From positions 1 to 64,000 of the forward strand of contig DATLNM010000035.1 of NCBI GenBank assembly GCA_035536775.1: a stretch of 64,000 bases of DNA. The letters run 5' to 3'. The stretch's first letter is position 1. Every line of letters begins with the position of its first letter. The DNA is from DATLNM01 sp035536775 (lineage in GTDB: Bacteria; Actinomycetota; CADDZG01; WHSQ01). Shown one piece after another: positions 44,425 through 51,930 of the stretch. A model generated the notes under the pieces. The model was not told the origin of the DNA. It ran no database searches and worked only from the letters and a program-made list of their open reading frames with translations. The position numbers and the translations under genes are program-made.

Positions 44425-44547
44425 ATGAGATTCGGTAACTGGGAGGTCCGACCGCTCGGCGGAGGCATGGGGTGCCTCATGATGCTGCTCATCTCCGTCG
44501 GGGCTTCCGTTCTGGGAACGGTCCTTCTCAACCTCTTGCTGCGCTGA
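44425..44547 (+). CDS. Small single-span membrane protein
   Basis: 40 residues, too short for most gene callers. MRFGNWEVRPLGGG leads into one strongly hydrophobic helix (CLMMLLISVGASVLGTVLLNLLL) and a terminal Arg. The R-P-L-G-G-G-M-G motif followed by a helix looks like a conserved actinobacterial microprotein, although I cannot name the family. No strong ribosome binding site. Confidence 0.55.
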   Translation: MRFGNWEVRPLGGGMGCLMMLLISVGASVLGTVLLNLLLR

Positions 44548-44557
44548 ACGTGCGCGG

Positions 44558-44713
44558 TTAGACGTTGATGAACGCCCCGGTGAGGTCGAGGACCCTCTCG
44601 GAAGAGATGTTGTTTCGGACGCCGTCGACGATCTCTAGTTGGCAATCCAGAGCGATCGCACTTCGGCGGAGGAGTTCGAGGTCCGGGTCGGACGCCGACA
44701 CGACGAGGGTCAT
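44558..44713 (-). CDS. Small hypothetical protein
   Basis: 51 residues from the ATG at 44713. The sequence (SDPDLELLRRSAIALDCQLE) has coding-like composition and a predicted alpha/beta pattern, and sits between convergent and co-directional neighbours without overlap. A longer reading from 44788 is possible. No family recognised. Confidence 0.4.
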   Translation of the reverse strand: MTLVVSASDPDLELLRRSAIALDCQLEIVDGVRNNISSERVLDLTGAFINV

Positions 44714-44792
44714 CTCATACCTGCTTTCTTGTGGCCGGAATGTCGTCCTCAGATTGCTTTGTCGGAGTGAAGAAGCACATAGCCTCAAATAG

Positions 44793-45755
44793 CTACTTTT
44801 GCTGGTCCGACTGGGGGACGGCCACGACGGCCCAGCGGAAGCGGTGGTCCGAGTAGAAGTAGCCGTGTCGTCGTGCGGCCTTCGCCTCGTAGTACTGGTC
44901 GAGACCCGCGTTGACGAGGTTGCCGGTGGTCATGATGAAGTCCGGCCCTCCGATCTTGGTGATCTCCCAAACCGCGTCCCGGTACTCATAGGGCGACCGC
45001 GTGATCCCTGTGAGCCATGGTGAATACGAGTGCTCCGCCTGGTCGTCTCGTTCGCCTCGAGTGGCATTGAAGTCTCCGCCGATGGCCGCCATCGAGGCGT
45101 TCCATTTCCCGGCTTGGACTTGCAGGACGTCTGCCGTTCTCAGTACCCAGCGGCGCTTGTACTCGTCGGCGAGCTGCTCGGTTCGCAGGAAGGACTTCTG
45201 TACATAGTGGGTGCTGGCGACGCTTATCCGAGCTGCTCCGTCTAACTCCCCGACTGTCGCGAACGCATGGTGACGAACGCGCACGCGCTCGGAAGGAGCT
45301 GCATCCGCACGTGGGTACGAGGTACGGATCGTTCCTGTGGTGCCCTTGGTCTCCATGGTGGTGGTGTTGATCAGGATGCCCGACTCCCGGTCGATGATCC
45401 GATCGTCCATCTCGACCCACGGGGGGTCACCGGGCTTGACGATGGTGACGAACCGATGACCGGTCTGCTTCCTGAGCAACGACGCGACGGCGCTGGTCGT
45501 CGAGCGTCTGACCTCTTGTAGTAAGAGGACATCAGGGACATAAGGGACTTGATCGAGGAGCCGCCGTACGTACTCCTCCATGTCCGAGGTGTCGGCAACG
45601 TCGGCTTGGCCGAACGCCTCTTGGAGATTCGTGGTTATCACGAGGATCTCGCCGGCGGGACTCTTTCCGAGCGACGCGGCCGCCGAGGCTGTGGTGGTCG
45701 CACCTGCCGCGAAGAGCGTTGCGAGGAGGAGTGTGCCTAAGAGAGCTCTTTTCAT
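44793..45755 (-). CDS. Exported endonuclease/exonuclease/phosphatase-family protein
   Basis: 320 residues from the ATG at 45755; a reading from 45791 adds 12 charged residues and would put the signal peptide deeper. Signal peptide LLGTLLLATLFAAGATTTASA. EEP-fold motifs: ITTNLQEAFG, VLLLQEVRRS (metal Glu), STHYVQ, GGDFNATRGE (catalytic Asp/Asn) and YSDHRFRWAVV (catalytic His). It could be an extracellular nuclease or phosphodiesterase/sphingomyelinase-like enzyme; the nearby ceramidase-like genes make the latter worth considering but do not establish it. Confidence 0.78.
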   Translation of the reverse strand: MKRALLGTLLLATLFAAGATTTASAAASLGKSPAGEILVITTNLQEAFGQADVADTSDMEEYVRRLLDQVPYVPDVLLLQEVRRSTTSAVASLLRKQTGHRFVTIVKPGDPPWVEMDDRIIDRESGILINTTTMETKGTTGTIRTSYPRADAAPSERVRVRHHAFATVGELDGAARISVASTHYVQKSFLRTEQLADEYKRRWVLRTADVLQVQAGKWNASMAAIGGDFNATRGERDDQAEHSYSPWLTGITRSPYEYRDAVWEITKIGGPDFIMTTGNLVNAGLDQYYEAKAARRHGYFYSDHRFRWAVVAVPQSDQQK

Positions 45756-45858
45756 ACGATGTGGGTCGTCGCGCTGGACGCGCCGCTCCATAGTTCAGCG
45801 CGGTCATCCTGAATAGCTCATTGGCGAGCATCTAAGATGGCCCGGTGGAGGCGGCGGG

Positions 45859-46350
45859 GTGTTAAAGACGGCGGGGAGGCTCGCGCTCCTCGGCATCGTC
45901 GCTGCTTGTGCTTTCATCTTCGACAGGGAGGGGTGGGCCGGCCTCGTCGGTCTCTCGGCATGGGCCGCTCTTTTGACGACCTTCGGTGCGATGGTCGACT
46001 GGCGGAGAGAGCCGCGTCCCACGGCCGACATGTTCCTTCTGCTGGCGTTATCAGCATCGATCACCATCGCAGCAGGAGGTTTGGGTTTTCTCCTGTGGCA
46101 CCGGTCGGTCGGAGCTACGGTCGCCGTCATCGTGTGCATCTTCGTGATGACCAAGGTTCTGATCGATTTCGTTAACCGTCCGCTTCCCTGGGAGAAGGCC
46201 GCGGCGGAGCGTGCCAAACGTGCCCCGGCGCGTCCGGCCCCGGCCCGACAGCCTGGCCCCGCACCGGCACCAGCAGACGCCATGGCCGATTTCGACGTCG
46301 ACGACATGAAGATCGAGATCCTCCCCCGCGAGAAACGCGAAGAGGTGTAA
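45859..46350 (+). CDS. Membrane protein of unknown function
   Basis: 163 residues, GTG start. Four hydrophobic segments up to about residue 100, then a cytoplasmic Pro/Ala-rich tail and an acidic end (ADFDVDDMKIEILPREKREEV). No family recognised. Confidence 0.6.
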   Translation: MLKTAGRLALLGIVAACAFIFDREGWAGLVGLSAWAALLTTFGAMVDWRREPRPTADMFLLLALSASITIAAGGLGFLLWHRSVGATVAVIVCIFVMTKVLIDFVNRPLPWEKAAAERAKRAPARPAPARQPGPAPAPADAMADFDVDDMKIEILPREKREEV

Positions 46351-46400
46351 CCGGAGGGCGTCCCTGTAGGCTAGGCACCACGACTTGAAAGAGGAGGGGG

Positions 46401-46661
46401 ATGATGGCCTCACGCGGTTTCAACGGAGGAGTAGTAACGGCGGGGGTCTTCCTCGTTGCGTTGGGCGTGTTCTTCCTGCTTCTCGAAGCGGGCATCGTCG
46501 AACTGGACATCAAGTACGTCGCCCCCGCGGTGTTGATCGTTCTGGGCCTATGGATCGTCATGCGCGGCCTGCGCGTCGGACCGACTCCCACGAAACAGGA
46601 CATCCCTAACGACGGCAGTTTCGAGACGTACCGGCCGCGCAGGCCTCCGCCCACGCCCTAG
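46401..46661 (+). CDS. Small membrane protein, LiaI/LiaF-like transmembrane region
   Basis: 86 residues. Two membrane helices (VVTAGVFLVALGVFFLLLEAG and YVAPAVLIVLGLWIVMRGL) in the arrangement of LiaI-LiaF/DUF5668 proteins, then a Pro-rich cytoplasmic end. A GAGGAGGGGG ribosome binding site lies just before the start. Confidence 0.65.
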   Translation: MMASRGFNGGVVTAGVFLVALGVFFLLLEAGIVELDIKYVAPAVLIVLGLWIVMRGLRVGPTPTKQDIPNDGSFETYRPRRPPPTP

Positions 46662-46808
46662 GCGTCCACCTCCTCGGCAACTTCGACCTCACCACTTCCG
46701 ATCGCGGAAGCCGCGCGCGCCTGACAGAAATAGTCATTTCGGGCTATTGCCCCCGCTCGCTCTTAGTCGGACATTGAGGTGCACTCGGGCGAGAAAGGCA
46801 GGCTAGCG

Positions 46809-48068
46809 ATGGCCGACGCCAGCTCGTATCCGATCATCAGGCGGTTTATCGCCTTCTGGGCTCTCGCACTACTCCTCTCGCTCGCGCTGGCGACGTTTGC
46901 CCCCACCAGTTGGGCATCAGGGAACCCTGATCCCGGCATCCCTGTAGGCAACCCCGATCCCGGCACTCCTCCGGGCAACCCCGATCCCGGCACACCTCCG
47001 GGCAACCCCGACCCCGGCACACCTCCGGGCAACCCCGATCCCGGCACTCCAGCAGACCAGGGCTGTGGCAGCACCAACAACGGGGGCACCGGTGGCGCTA
47101 ACGGATCGGGGCCGTTCGGGAGCACTTGCGACGGGTCTCCTTTGGAGAACGGCAACGGATCGGCCGGTGAAAACGGAGGCGGTCCGCCGTGCGCAGGTTG
47201 CGTCGGTAATGCCGACGACAAGAACCCTCCGGGTCAGGGCACCAACGACAACAACAACGGTTACGAATGCGACGACAACAGTGGAGTGGGCCAAGGGAAC
47301 CCCGCGCACTCCGGCTGCTCGACCCCGCCTCCCGGTTGCACCGTGGACTGCTCGACCCCGCCCCCGGGTTGCACCGTGAACTGCTCGACCCCGCCCCCGG
47401 GTTGCACCGTGAACTGCTCCACACCTCCGCCAGGTTGCACCGTGGACTGCTCGACCCCGCCCCCGGGTTGCACCGTGAACTGCTCCACACCTCCGCCAGG
47501 TTGCACCGTGAACTGCTCGACCCCGCCCCCGGGTTGCACCGTGGATTGCACACCGCCAGCTCCGTTCCCGGTCGTCTGTCTGATCGCCTGTCCTCCCGCG
47601 CCGGGTTGTGCGGCCGATTGCACTCCGCAAGTTCCGCTACCCGACATCGTCGGGCCTCCGAGTCCAGAGATACCCGGACCTGCGAATCCTGATGTTGTTG
47701 TAGAGCTGCCGCCGGCTCCCCCATTCGAAGATCCCCTCGATGAGGGACCCTTGGTCCCGCCAAACCCCCACCCATTCCCCGAGAGCGATATCGCGTCCGA
47801 GCCATCCGAGCCAAACGTCCTCGGCACCCGGATCGTGTCCCCGGTCGCCACACGGGTCGGACATCGTCCCCAGGTCGCTGCAGCGGTTGCGGGAACGCGT
47901 CAGGCGTTAGGACGGCTGCTCCCGTTCACCGGTTCCAACCTGAACCCGGAGATCATCGCCTTCGCTGCAGTCTTGATACTTGCGGGCATCGGTCTTCAGG
48001 AGATCGCCTCGGCCCTGCCGCAGCTACGCCGTGCCAAGAAGAGCTACGGAGCTTCGAACATCATCTGA
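46809..48068 (+). CDS. Cys/Pro-repeat surface protein with LPFTG anchor
   Basis: 419 residues. Signal peptide/TM FWALALLLSLALATFAPTSWA, five 9-residue NPDPG repeats (46923-47057), a Gly/Asn-rich part with CxxC-like motifs, seven 11-residue CSTPPPGCTV(D/N) repeats (47316-47546), and a Pro-rich stalk. The C-terminus is LLPFTG, a membrane helix (IIAFAAVLILAGIGLQEIA) and a basic tail, a sortase-type cell-wall sorting signal. The regular cysteines suggest a disulfide-rich fibre. A GTG at 46779 is an alternative start. Confidence 0.78.
   Translation: MADASSYPIIRRFIAFWALALLLSLALATFAPTSWASGNPDPGIPVGNPDPGTPPGNPDPGTPPGNPDPGTPPGNPDPGTPADQGCGSTNNGGTGGANGSGPFGSTCDGSPLENGNGSAGENGGGPPCAGCVGNADDKNPPGQGTNDNNNGYECDDNSGVGQGNPAHSGCSTPPPGCTVDCSTPPPGCTVNCSTPPPGCTVNCSTPPPGCTVDCSTPPPGCTVNCSTPPPGCTVNCSTPPPGCTVDCTPPAPFPVVCLIACPPAPGCAADCTPQVPLPDIVGPPSPEIPGPANPDVVVELPPAPPFEDPLDEGPLVPPNPHPFPESDIASEPSEPNVLGTRIVSPVATRVGHRPQVAAAVAGTRQALGRLLPFTGSNLNPEIIAFAAVLILAGIGLQEIASALPQLRRAKKSYGASNII
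46923..47546 (+). repeat. Two in-frame coding repeat arrays in the surface protein
   Basis: Five 27-nt units at 46923-47057 (NPDPGxPxG) and seven 33-nt units at 47316-47546 (CSTPPPGCTVx). Units are nearly identical at the DNA level, so copy number is likely to vary by slippage or recombination. Confidence 0.85.
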
Positions 48069-48172
48069 ATCCGTTCGGAGGTCCGCGAGCGGGCGCAGGT
48101 TCGGCATCTCGCTCATCGCGATGCTTGTGGTCCTGCTGAGCGCCGCTCTGAGCGATGGACCCGGTCCAGCCT

Positions 48173-48748
48173 CTAGTCGATGGAGAACGAGGTCCGGATC
48201 GTTTCGCAGCCTTCGTCGACCTCGGTCGAGCGCTCCGGCGTCGACTGGCAGGCGATGAAGTAGACGAAGGAGCCCTCGGCTATGACGGTGATCGACACGT
48301 CGACGATCGCAGCGGTCAAGGTGAGGTTGCTCGCGTTATAGATGAGGGCGTCTCGTCCGTCGACCTCGATCGACTGGGGTCCTGCGATCGTTCCACCGGC
48401 CGAGCTGACGGCCTGCTCGAGGGTTGGTTGCAGCTGTTCGCGCACGGCCGCCGAAAGGAACTGCTCGGGAACCGCAGCGCCGAGACTCGCCGCCGCGACC
48501 CCCGCGCCGTTGTCATCATCGAGCGCGAAGCCCTGTGCCCACACGAGGTTGATGCCGGCCGGAGGTGTGAAGCTCCCGGTGACCTTCTCCCACGTGCGCG
48601 GATACTCGAGGGAGACGCCATTCCCCTCGAAGGTCAGCGGCCGCTGTATGTAGTACTTGGCCGCGAGCACTGCCACTATCCCCACCACGACGAGGAGCGC
48701 GATCCGAAGGAGGAGGCGCGGGCGGCTGCTCTCAGGCGCGAGACTCAC
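48173..48748 (-). CDS. Membrane-anchored hypothetical protein
   Basis: 191 residues. An N-terminal anchor (LLLRIALLVVVGIVAVLAA) and an extracytoplasmic domain with the opening FEGNGVSLEYPRTWEKVTGSF, typical of PsbP/LpqN-like alpha/beta domains. Two Cys near the end (YFIACQSTPERSTEVDEGCE) may pair. Function unknown. Confidence 0.65.
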   Translation of the reverse strand: MSLAPESSRPRLLLRIALLVVVGIVAVLAAKYYIQRPLTFEGNGVSLEYPRTWEKVTGSFTPPAGINLVWAQGFALDDDNGAGVAAASLGAAVPEQFLSAAVREQLQPTLEQAVSSAGGTIAGPQSIEVDGRDALIYNASNLTLTAAIVDVSITVIAEGSFVYFIACQSTPERSTEVDEGCETIRTSFSID

Positions 48749-48845
48749 GCATGAAGCGTACCCACCTTCATGGTTCGCGACGCGGCCCCCGACCTATGCT
48801 TCGCTTAGTTCGTCTGGTGGATGCCGTTTCAGTCAGGAGCCCGCA

Positions 48846-49298
48846 ATGGAAGCAGTGTCGTCGGAGATAGTGAGTGGCCTTCAGGCCGCCATCCCGTTCA
48901 ACAACCACCTCGGTCTTCGCTACACCCAAGTGAGTGAGGGCACCGCCGTCGTCCTCTTGCCGGACGACGCGGCGCTTGCGAACCACATCGGCACGCAGCA
49001 TGCCGCCGGGATGTTCGCAGCGGGGGAGGCCGCATCGGGTGGCGCGTTCGTCGGGACGTTCTCCGAACTGATGGGATCGGTCGTGCCTCTAGCGGAGAAG
49101 GCGGAGATCGCCTACAAGAAGATCGCTACCGGAGAGATCACCGCGACGGCTACGCTCACGGAATCACGTGACGAGATCCTCGCCCGCCTTGAAGCCGATG
49201 GGCGCGCGCGGTTCCCCGTGACGATCGATCTGTCGGATGCCTCAGGCACCACCGTGGCCGAGATGACCGTCCACTGGTACATCAAGAAGATGGGTTGA
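48846..49298 (+). CDS. Hotdog-fold thioesterase-like protein (DUF4442 type)
   Basis: 150 residues from the ATG at 48846 (CAGGAG upstream). PFNNHLGLRYTQVSEGTAVVLLPDD, NHIGTQHAAGMFAAGEAASGG and the end MTVHWYIKKMG match DUF4442/YiiD-C hotdog proteins, presumed acyl-CoA thioesterases. Substrate unknown. Confidence 0.75.
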   Translation: MEAVSSEIVSGLQAAIPFNNHLGLRYTQVSEGTAVVLLPDDAALANHIGTQHAAGMFAAGEAASGGAFVGTFSELMGSVVPLAEKAEIAYKKIATGEITATATLTESRDEILARLEADGRARFPVTIDLSDASGTTVAEMTVHWYIKKMG

Positions 49299-49306
49299 GA
49301 GACGGC

Positions 49307-49525
49307 CTAACGATCGACGAGGAACGCGATCTTGCAGTGAACCTTGTACGCCGTGATCTCTCCCGAGTCGTCAACGTCGGCAGTGCTTCCCAGAACCTCG
49401 ACTCCCTTGATGCCTCGTACCGTCTCCGATGCCTTCTTGACGGCATTTCGTACCGCGTCGCTGAACGAACTTGTCGAGCTCCCGACCAGCTCGATGATCT
49501 TTACCACTCCGCCCGGCTCCGTCAT
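49307..49525 (-). CDS. Dodecin
   Basis: 72 residues. VVKIIELVGSSTSSFSDAVRNAV and the end ITAYKVHCKIAFLVD match dodecin, a dodecameric flavin (FMN/riboflavin) or CoA storage protein. GGAGGACAGC precedes the ATG. Short intergenic gaps on both sides. Confidence 0.9.
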   Translation of the reverse strand: MTEPGGVVKIIELVGSSTSSFSDAVRNAVKKASETVRGIKGVEVLGSTADVDDSGEITAYKVHCKIAFLVDR

Positions 49526-49563
49526 GCTGTCCTCCTTGTGGATGGGTCTCAGCTCGCAGGTCT

Positions 49564-50571
49564 CTATACCCCCAGATAAACCTCGCCCTTCTCGACGCGC
49601 GTTAGGAAGCGATGGATCGCTGCGTTGATCTCCAGGGGTTTCTCGATGACGGCAGCGTGTGATGCGTCCTCGATGACGACCAGCTCCGCATTCGGGATCT
49701 TCTCGGCCATCAGCCTGCCGAGGGGTAGTGGAGTGAATGTATCGAGATCGCCGGCGACGATCAGGACGGGCACCGAGATCGTCTCCAGTACGTCGTCCGC
49801 GGAGTGACGTTGCATCGCCTCCGCCATCATCAGCACGACCGTGGGATCGAGGAACGCGATGTGACGGTAGTAGGGAGCCATGTCTTCGAGGCGCGCGTAG
49901 GGACCAAGCGCCCGCATCAACTGCCCGATCTGGTGGGTCACCCCGAGGCTTCCCAATACCGCCGCACGCCACAACAGGACCGACGGACGTGGCAGAACGG
50001 CACCGGCGATCCGTAACTTATGAAAGAAGCTGCTGAAATCCCGTCCGTAGAAGGTGCGCAGTGGGCTCTCGAAAGGTGCAGTCAGCATCACCAGCGATGC
50101 GATGCGCTCTGGGATCATCCGGTATGCCTCCATGATCACCTGACCGCCCATGCTGTGGCCGATGAGGGTGGCGCGTTCTATCCCGGCGGCATCCATGACG
50201 GCTTCAAGGTCGAGCACGTGGTTGGGGATCGCGAAGTCGTCCGGCGTGAGGTGGCGCGCGCGGTAGCCCGGCGACCGCGGCAGCCCCGACCGTCCATGGC
50301 CGCGCAAGTCATAGACGAGCACCCGGTGGTCTTTGGTCAGTTCCGGCAGTAGGTACTTCCAGTAGGTGTCTGAGCAGACGAATCCCGGCACGAGGACCAC
50401 CCAAGGCCCCCTCGTCCCGTGGACCGAATAAGCGATCTCCGTGCTGTCGAACGATTCGACGTAGTCGTCGGGGGCGAAGAGGGCCGCGCCCTCGAGGTGC
50501 TCGGGCCTGGGCGTTTTGCCCCGCCAACCCGGTGGCCTCAGGAATGAGACCGCGTCGCGGACGAGCTCCAC
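49564..50571 (-). CDS. Alpha/beta hydrolase
   Basis: About 335 residues from the GTG at 50571, which lies just after the stop of the upstream gene; an ATG reading from 50631 would overlap that gene by 58 nt. Core motifs: VVLVPGFVCSDTYWK (oxyanion), YDLRGHGRSG, nucleophile elbow GHSMGG, acid in VAGDLDTFTP and His in EDASHAAVIEKP, a complete catalytic triad. Substrate unknown; the N-terminal 70 residues may form a lid or a membrane-associated region. Confidence 0.82.
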   Translation of the reverse strand: MELVRDAVSFLRPPGWRGKTPRPEHLEGAALFAPDDYVESFDSTEIAYSVHGTRGPWVVLVPGFVCSDTYWKYLLPELTKDHRVLVYDLRGHGRSGLPRSPGYRARHLTPDDFAIPNHVLDLEAVMDAAGIERATLIGHSMGGQVIMEAYRMIPERIASLVMLTAPFESPLRTFYGRDFSSFFHKLRIAGAVLPRPSVLLWRAAVLGSLGVTHQIGQLMRALGPYARLEDMAPYYRHIAFLDPTVVLMMAEAMQRHSADDVLETISVPVLIVAGDLDTFTPLPLGRLMAEKIPNAELVVIEDASHAAVIEKPLEINAAIHRFLTRVEKGEVYLGV

Positions 50572-50573
50572 CG

Positions 50574-51053
50574 CTAGGGCACGTTGCTGAAAGTAGCCGT
50601 CACGCTCCCGGTCGTCGCTGGTCCCTGGCAAGGATTGGTCGCGCCCGCGGTCGTTTGGGTCGCGGTGACGACGAGCCGATCGACGCCATCGCCGATCGCC
50701 AATGGCGTCTCAGACGATCCGCAGACGTGCTCGTGGATGTCGTGGCCGTCGGTGTAACCGTAGATGTAGACCGAGGCCCACACGGGCATCCCCGCAGCGT
50801 CGGCGATATCGATATCGACATAACGGTCGTTCTTTTCGAGGGTGAAGATGACGCATCCGACGGGCTCGGCATCACACGTGCCTTCGTAGGCCCCCCGCAG
50901 ACCGCTGCCACCCACGTAGTCCCGTGTCTCGACCCGCTCGACCCTTTTCTTCTTCGGAGGCGCCGCTCCGGCGCCGGCGGTCGACGAGATCACCAGACAG
51001 GCAGCCGCGGCCGCGGCGACGAGCAGATGAAGTCGTCGCCCGTTCGTCCCCAT
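50574..51053 (-). CDS. Exported hypothetical protein
   Basis: 159 residues. Signal peptide (LLVAAAAAACLVISSTAGAGA), Lys/Arg-rich segment, then a beta-rich domain with four Cys (YEGTCDAEPVGCVIF, HEHVCGSS, ATNPCQGP). An ATG at 51077 would lengthen the N-terminus by eight residues. No family recognised. It lies immediately upstream of, and co-directional with, the alpha/beta hydrolase gene. Confidence 0.6.
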   Translation of the reverse strand: MGTNGRRLHLLVAAAAAACLVISSTAGAGAAPPKKKRVERVETRDYVGGSGLRGAYEGTCDAEPVGCVIFTLEKNDRYVDIDIADAAGMPVWASVYIYGYTDGHDIHEHVCGSSETPLAIGDGVDRLVVTATQTTAGATNPCQGPATTGSVTATFSNVP

Positions 51054-51090
51054 GATCAGAGAGGTTACTAGTTTCATAGGATGAGCCGGA

Positions 51091-51930
51091 GTGAATGTCG
51101 GCATAGGCCTACCGAGCGCGGTTCCGGGAACCGACCCCCGCGTCATCCTTGAGTGGGCTGCACGCGCCGACGAAGCCGGGTTCTCTAGCCTCGGAGTCGT
51201 CGACCGCGTCCGGTACGAATCTCTCGACCCTCTCGCGGCCTTGAGCGCAGCCGCGGGAGTGACGGCGCGGGTGCGGCTCGTGACGATGGTCGTCATCGGT
51301 CCGTTACGGATCACGGCAACACTCGCGAGGGAGGCGTACACACTCAACGCCATCTCGGCAGGACGGCTGATACTGGGTCTCGGTGTCGGGGCCAGGCGCG
51401 ACGACTACGACGCCGCGGGTGTTTCACACGAAGGACGCGGCCGCCGCTTCTCCGAACAACTCGAGGACATCCGTCACCATTGGGCTGACGCAGGCCACGG
51501 GAACGGAGCCCTTTCGCCCGGGCTCCTCGTAGGCGGCTCCACCGACGCAACCTTCGCGCGGGTGGCGCGCTTCGCCGACGGATATGTCCACGGCGGCGGT
51601 CCGCCAAAGACGTTCGAGCGCGCCGTTAACAAAGTGTGGACTGCATGGAGGGAGTTCGGACGCGAGGGTTCCCCTCGCTTGTGGGCGCAGGGGTACTTCG
51701 CACTGGGTGACGACGCTGCCGGCCGCGGTCTGGATTACATGAAGGACTACTACGCGTTCGCCGGCCCGTTCGCCGACAAGATCGCGGCCGGACTGTTGAC
51801 CACGCCTCAGAGCGTTGCTCAGTTCATCAGGGGATATCGAGAGGCGGGGTGCGAGGAGGTCGTGCTCCTCCCGGCCGTCGCCGACCTCGGGCAGGTCGAC
51901 CGGCTCGCAGATGTCCTAGCCTCGCTCTGA
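51091..51930 (+). CDS. LLM-class flavin/F420-dependent oxidoreductase
   Basis: 279 residues, luciferase-like TIM barrel: MNVGIGLPSAVPG, ADEAGFSSLGVVDR, TLNAISAGRLILGLGVG and the late EAGCEEVVLLPAVADL. Actinobacterial members usually use F420. The gene overlaps the aromatic-CoA monooxygenase by one base, so the two are probably co-transcribed; it may reduce or oxidise a ring intermediate. GTG start. Confidence 0.85.
   Translation: MNVGIGLPSAVPGTDPRVILEWAARADEAGFSSLGVVDRVRYESLDPLAALSAAAGVTARVRLVTMVVIGPLRITATLAREAYTLNAISAGRLILGLGVGARRDDYDAAGVSHEGRGRRFSEQLEDIRHHWADAGHGNGALSPGLLVGGSTDATFARVARFADGYVHGGGPPKTFERAVNKVWTAWREFGREGSPRLWAQGYFALGDDAAGRGLDYMKDYYAFAGPFADKIAAGLLTTPQSVAQFIRGYREAGCEEVVLLPAVADLGQVDRLADVLASL

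Noticed and set aside
46923..47546. Possible CRISPR array because of regular repeats
   Set aside because: Units are contiguous without unique spacers, multiples of three, and encode a regular peptide.
46917..47630. Long minus-strand open frame opposite the repeat-rich surface protein
   Set aside because: It only mirrors the 27- and 33-nt coding repeats of the plus-strand gene; the product is low-complexity Arg/Gly repeats with no start context.
47980..48258. Plus-strand frame containing a hydrophobic stretch after the LPFTG protein
   Set aside because: Starts inside the surface-protein gene in another frame, has no ribosome binding site of its own and ends in Arg/Ser-rich noise.
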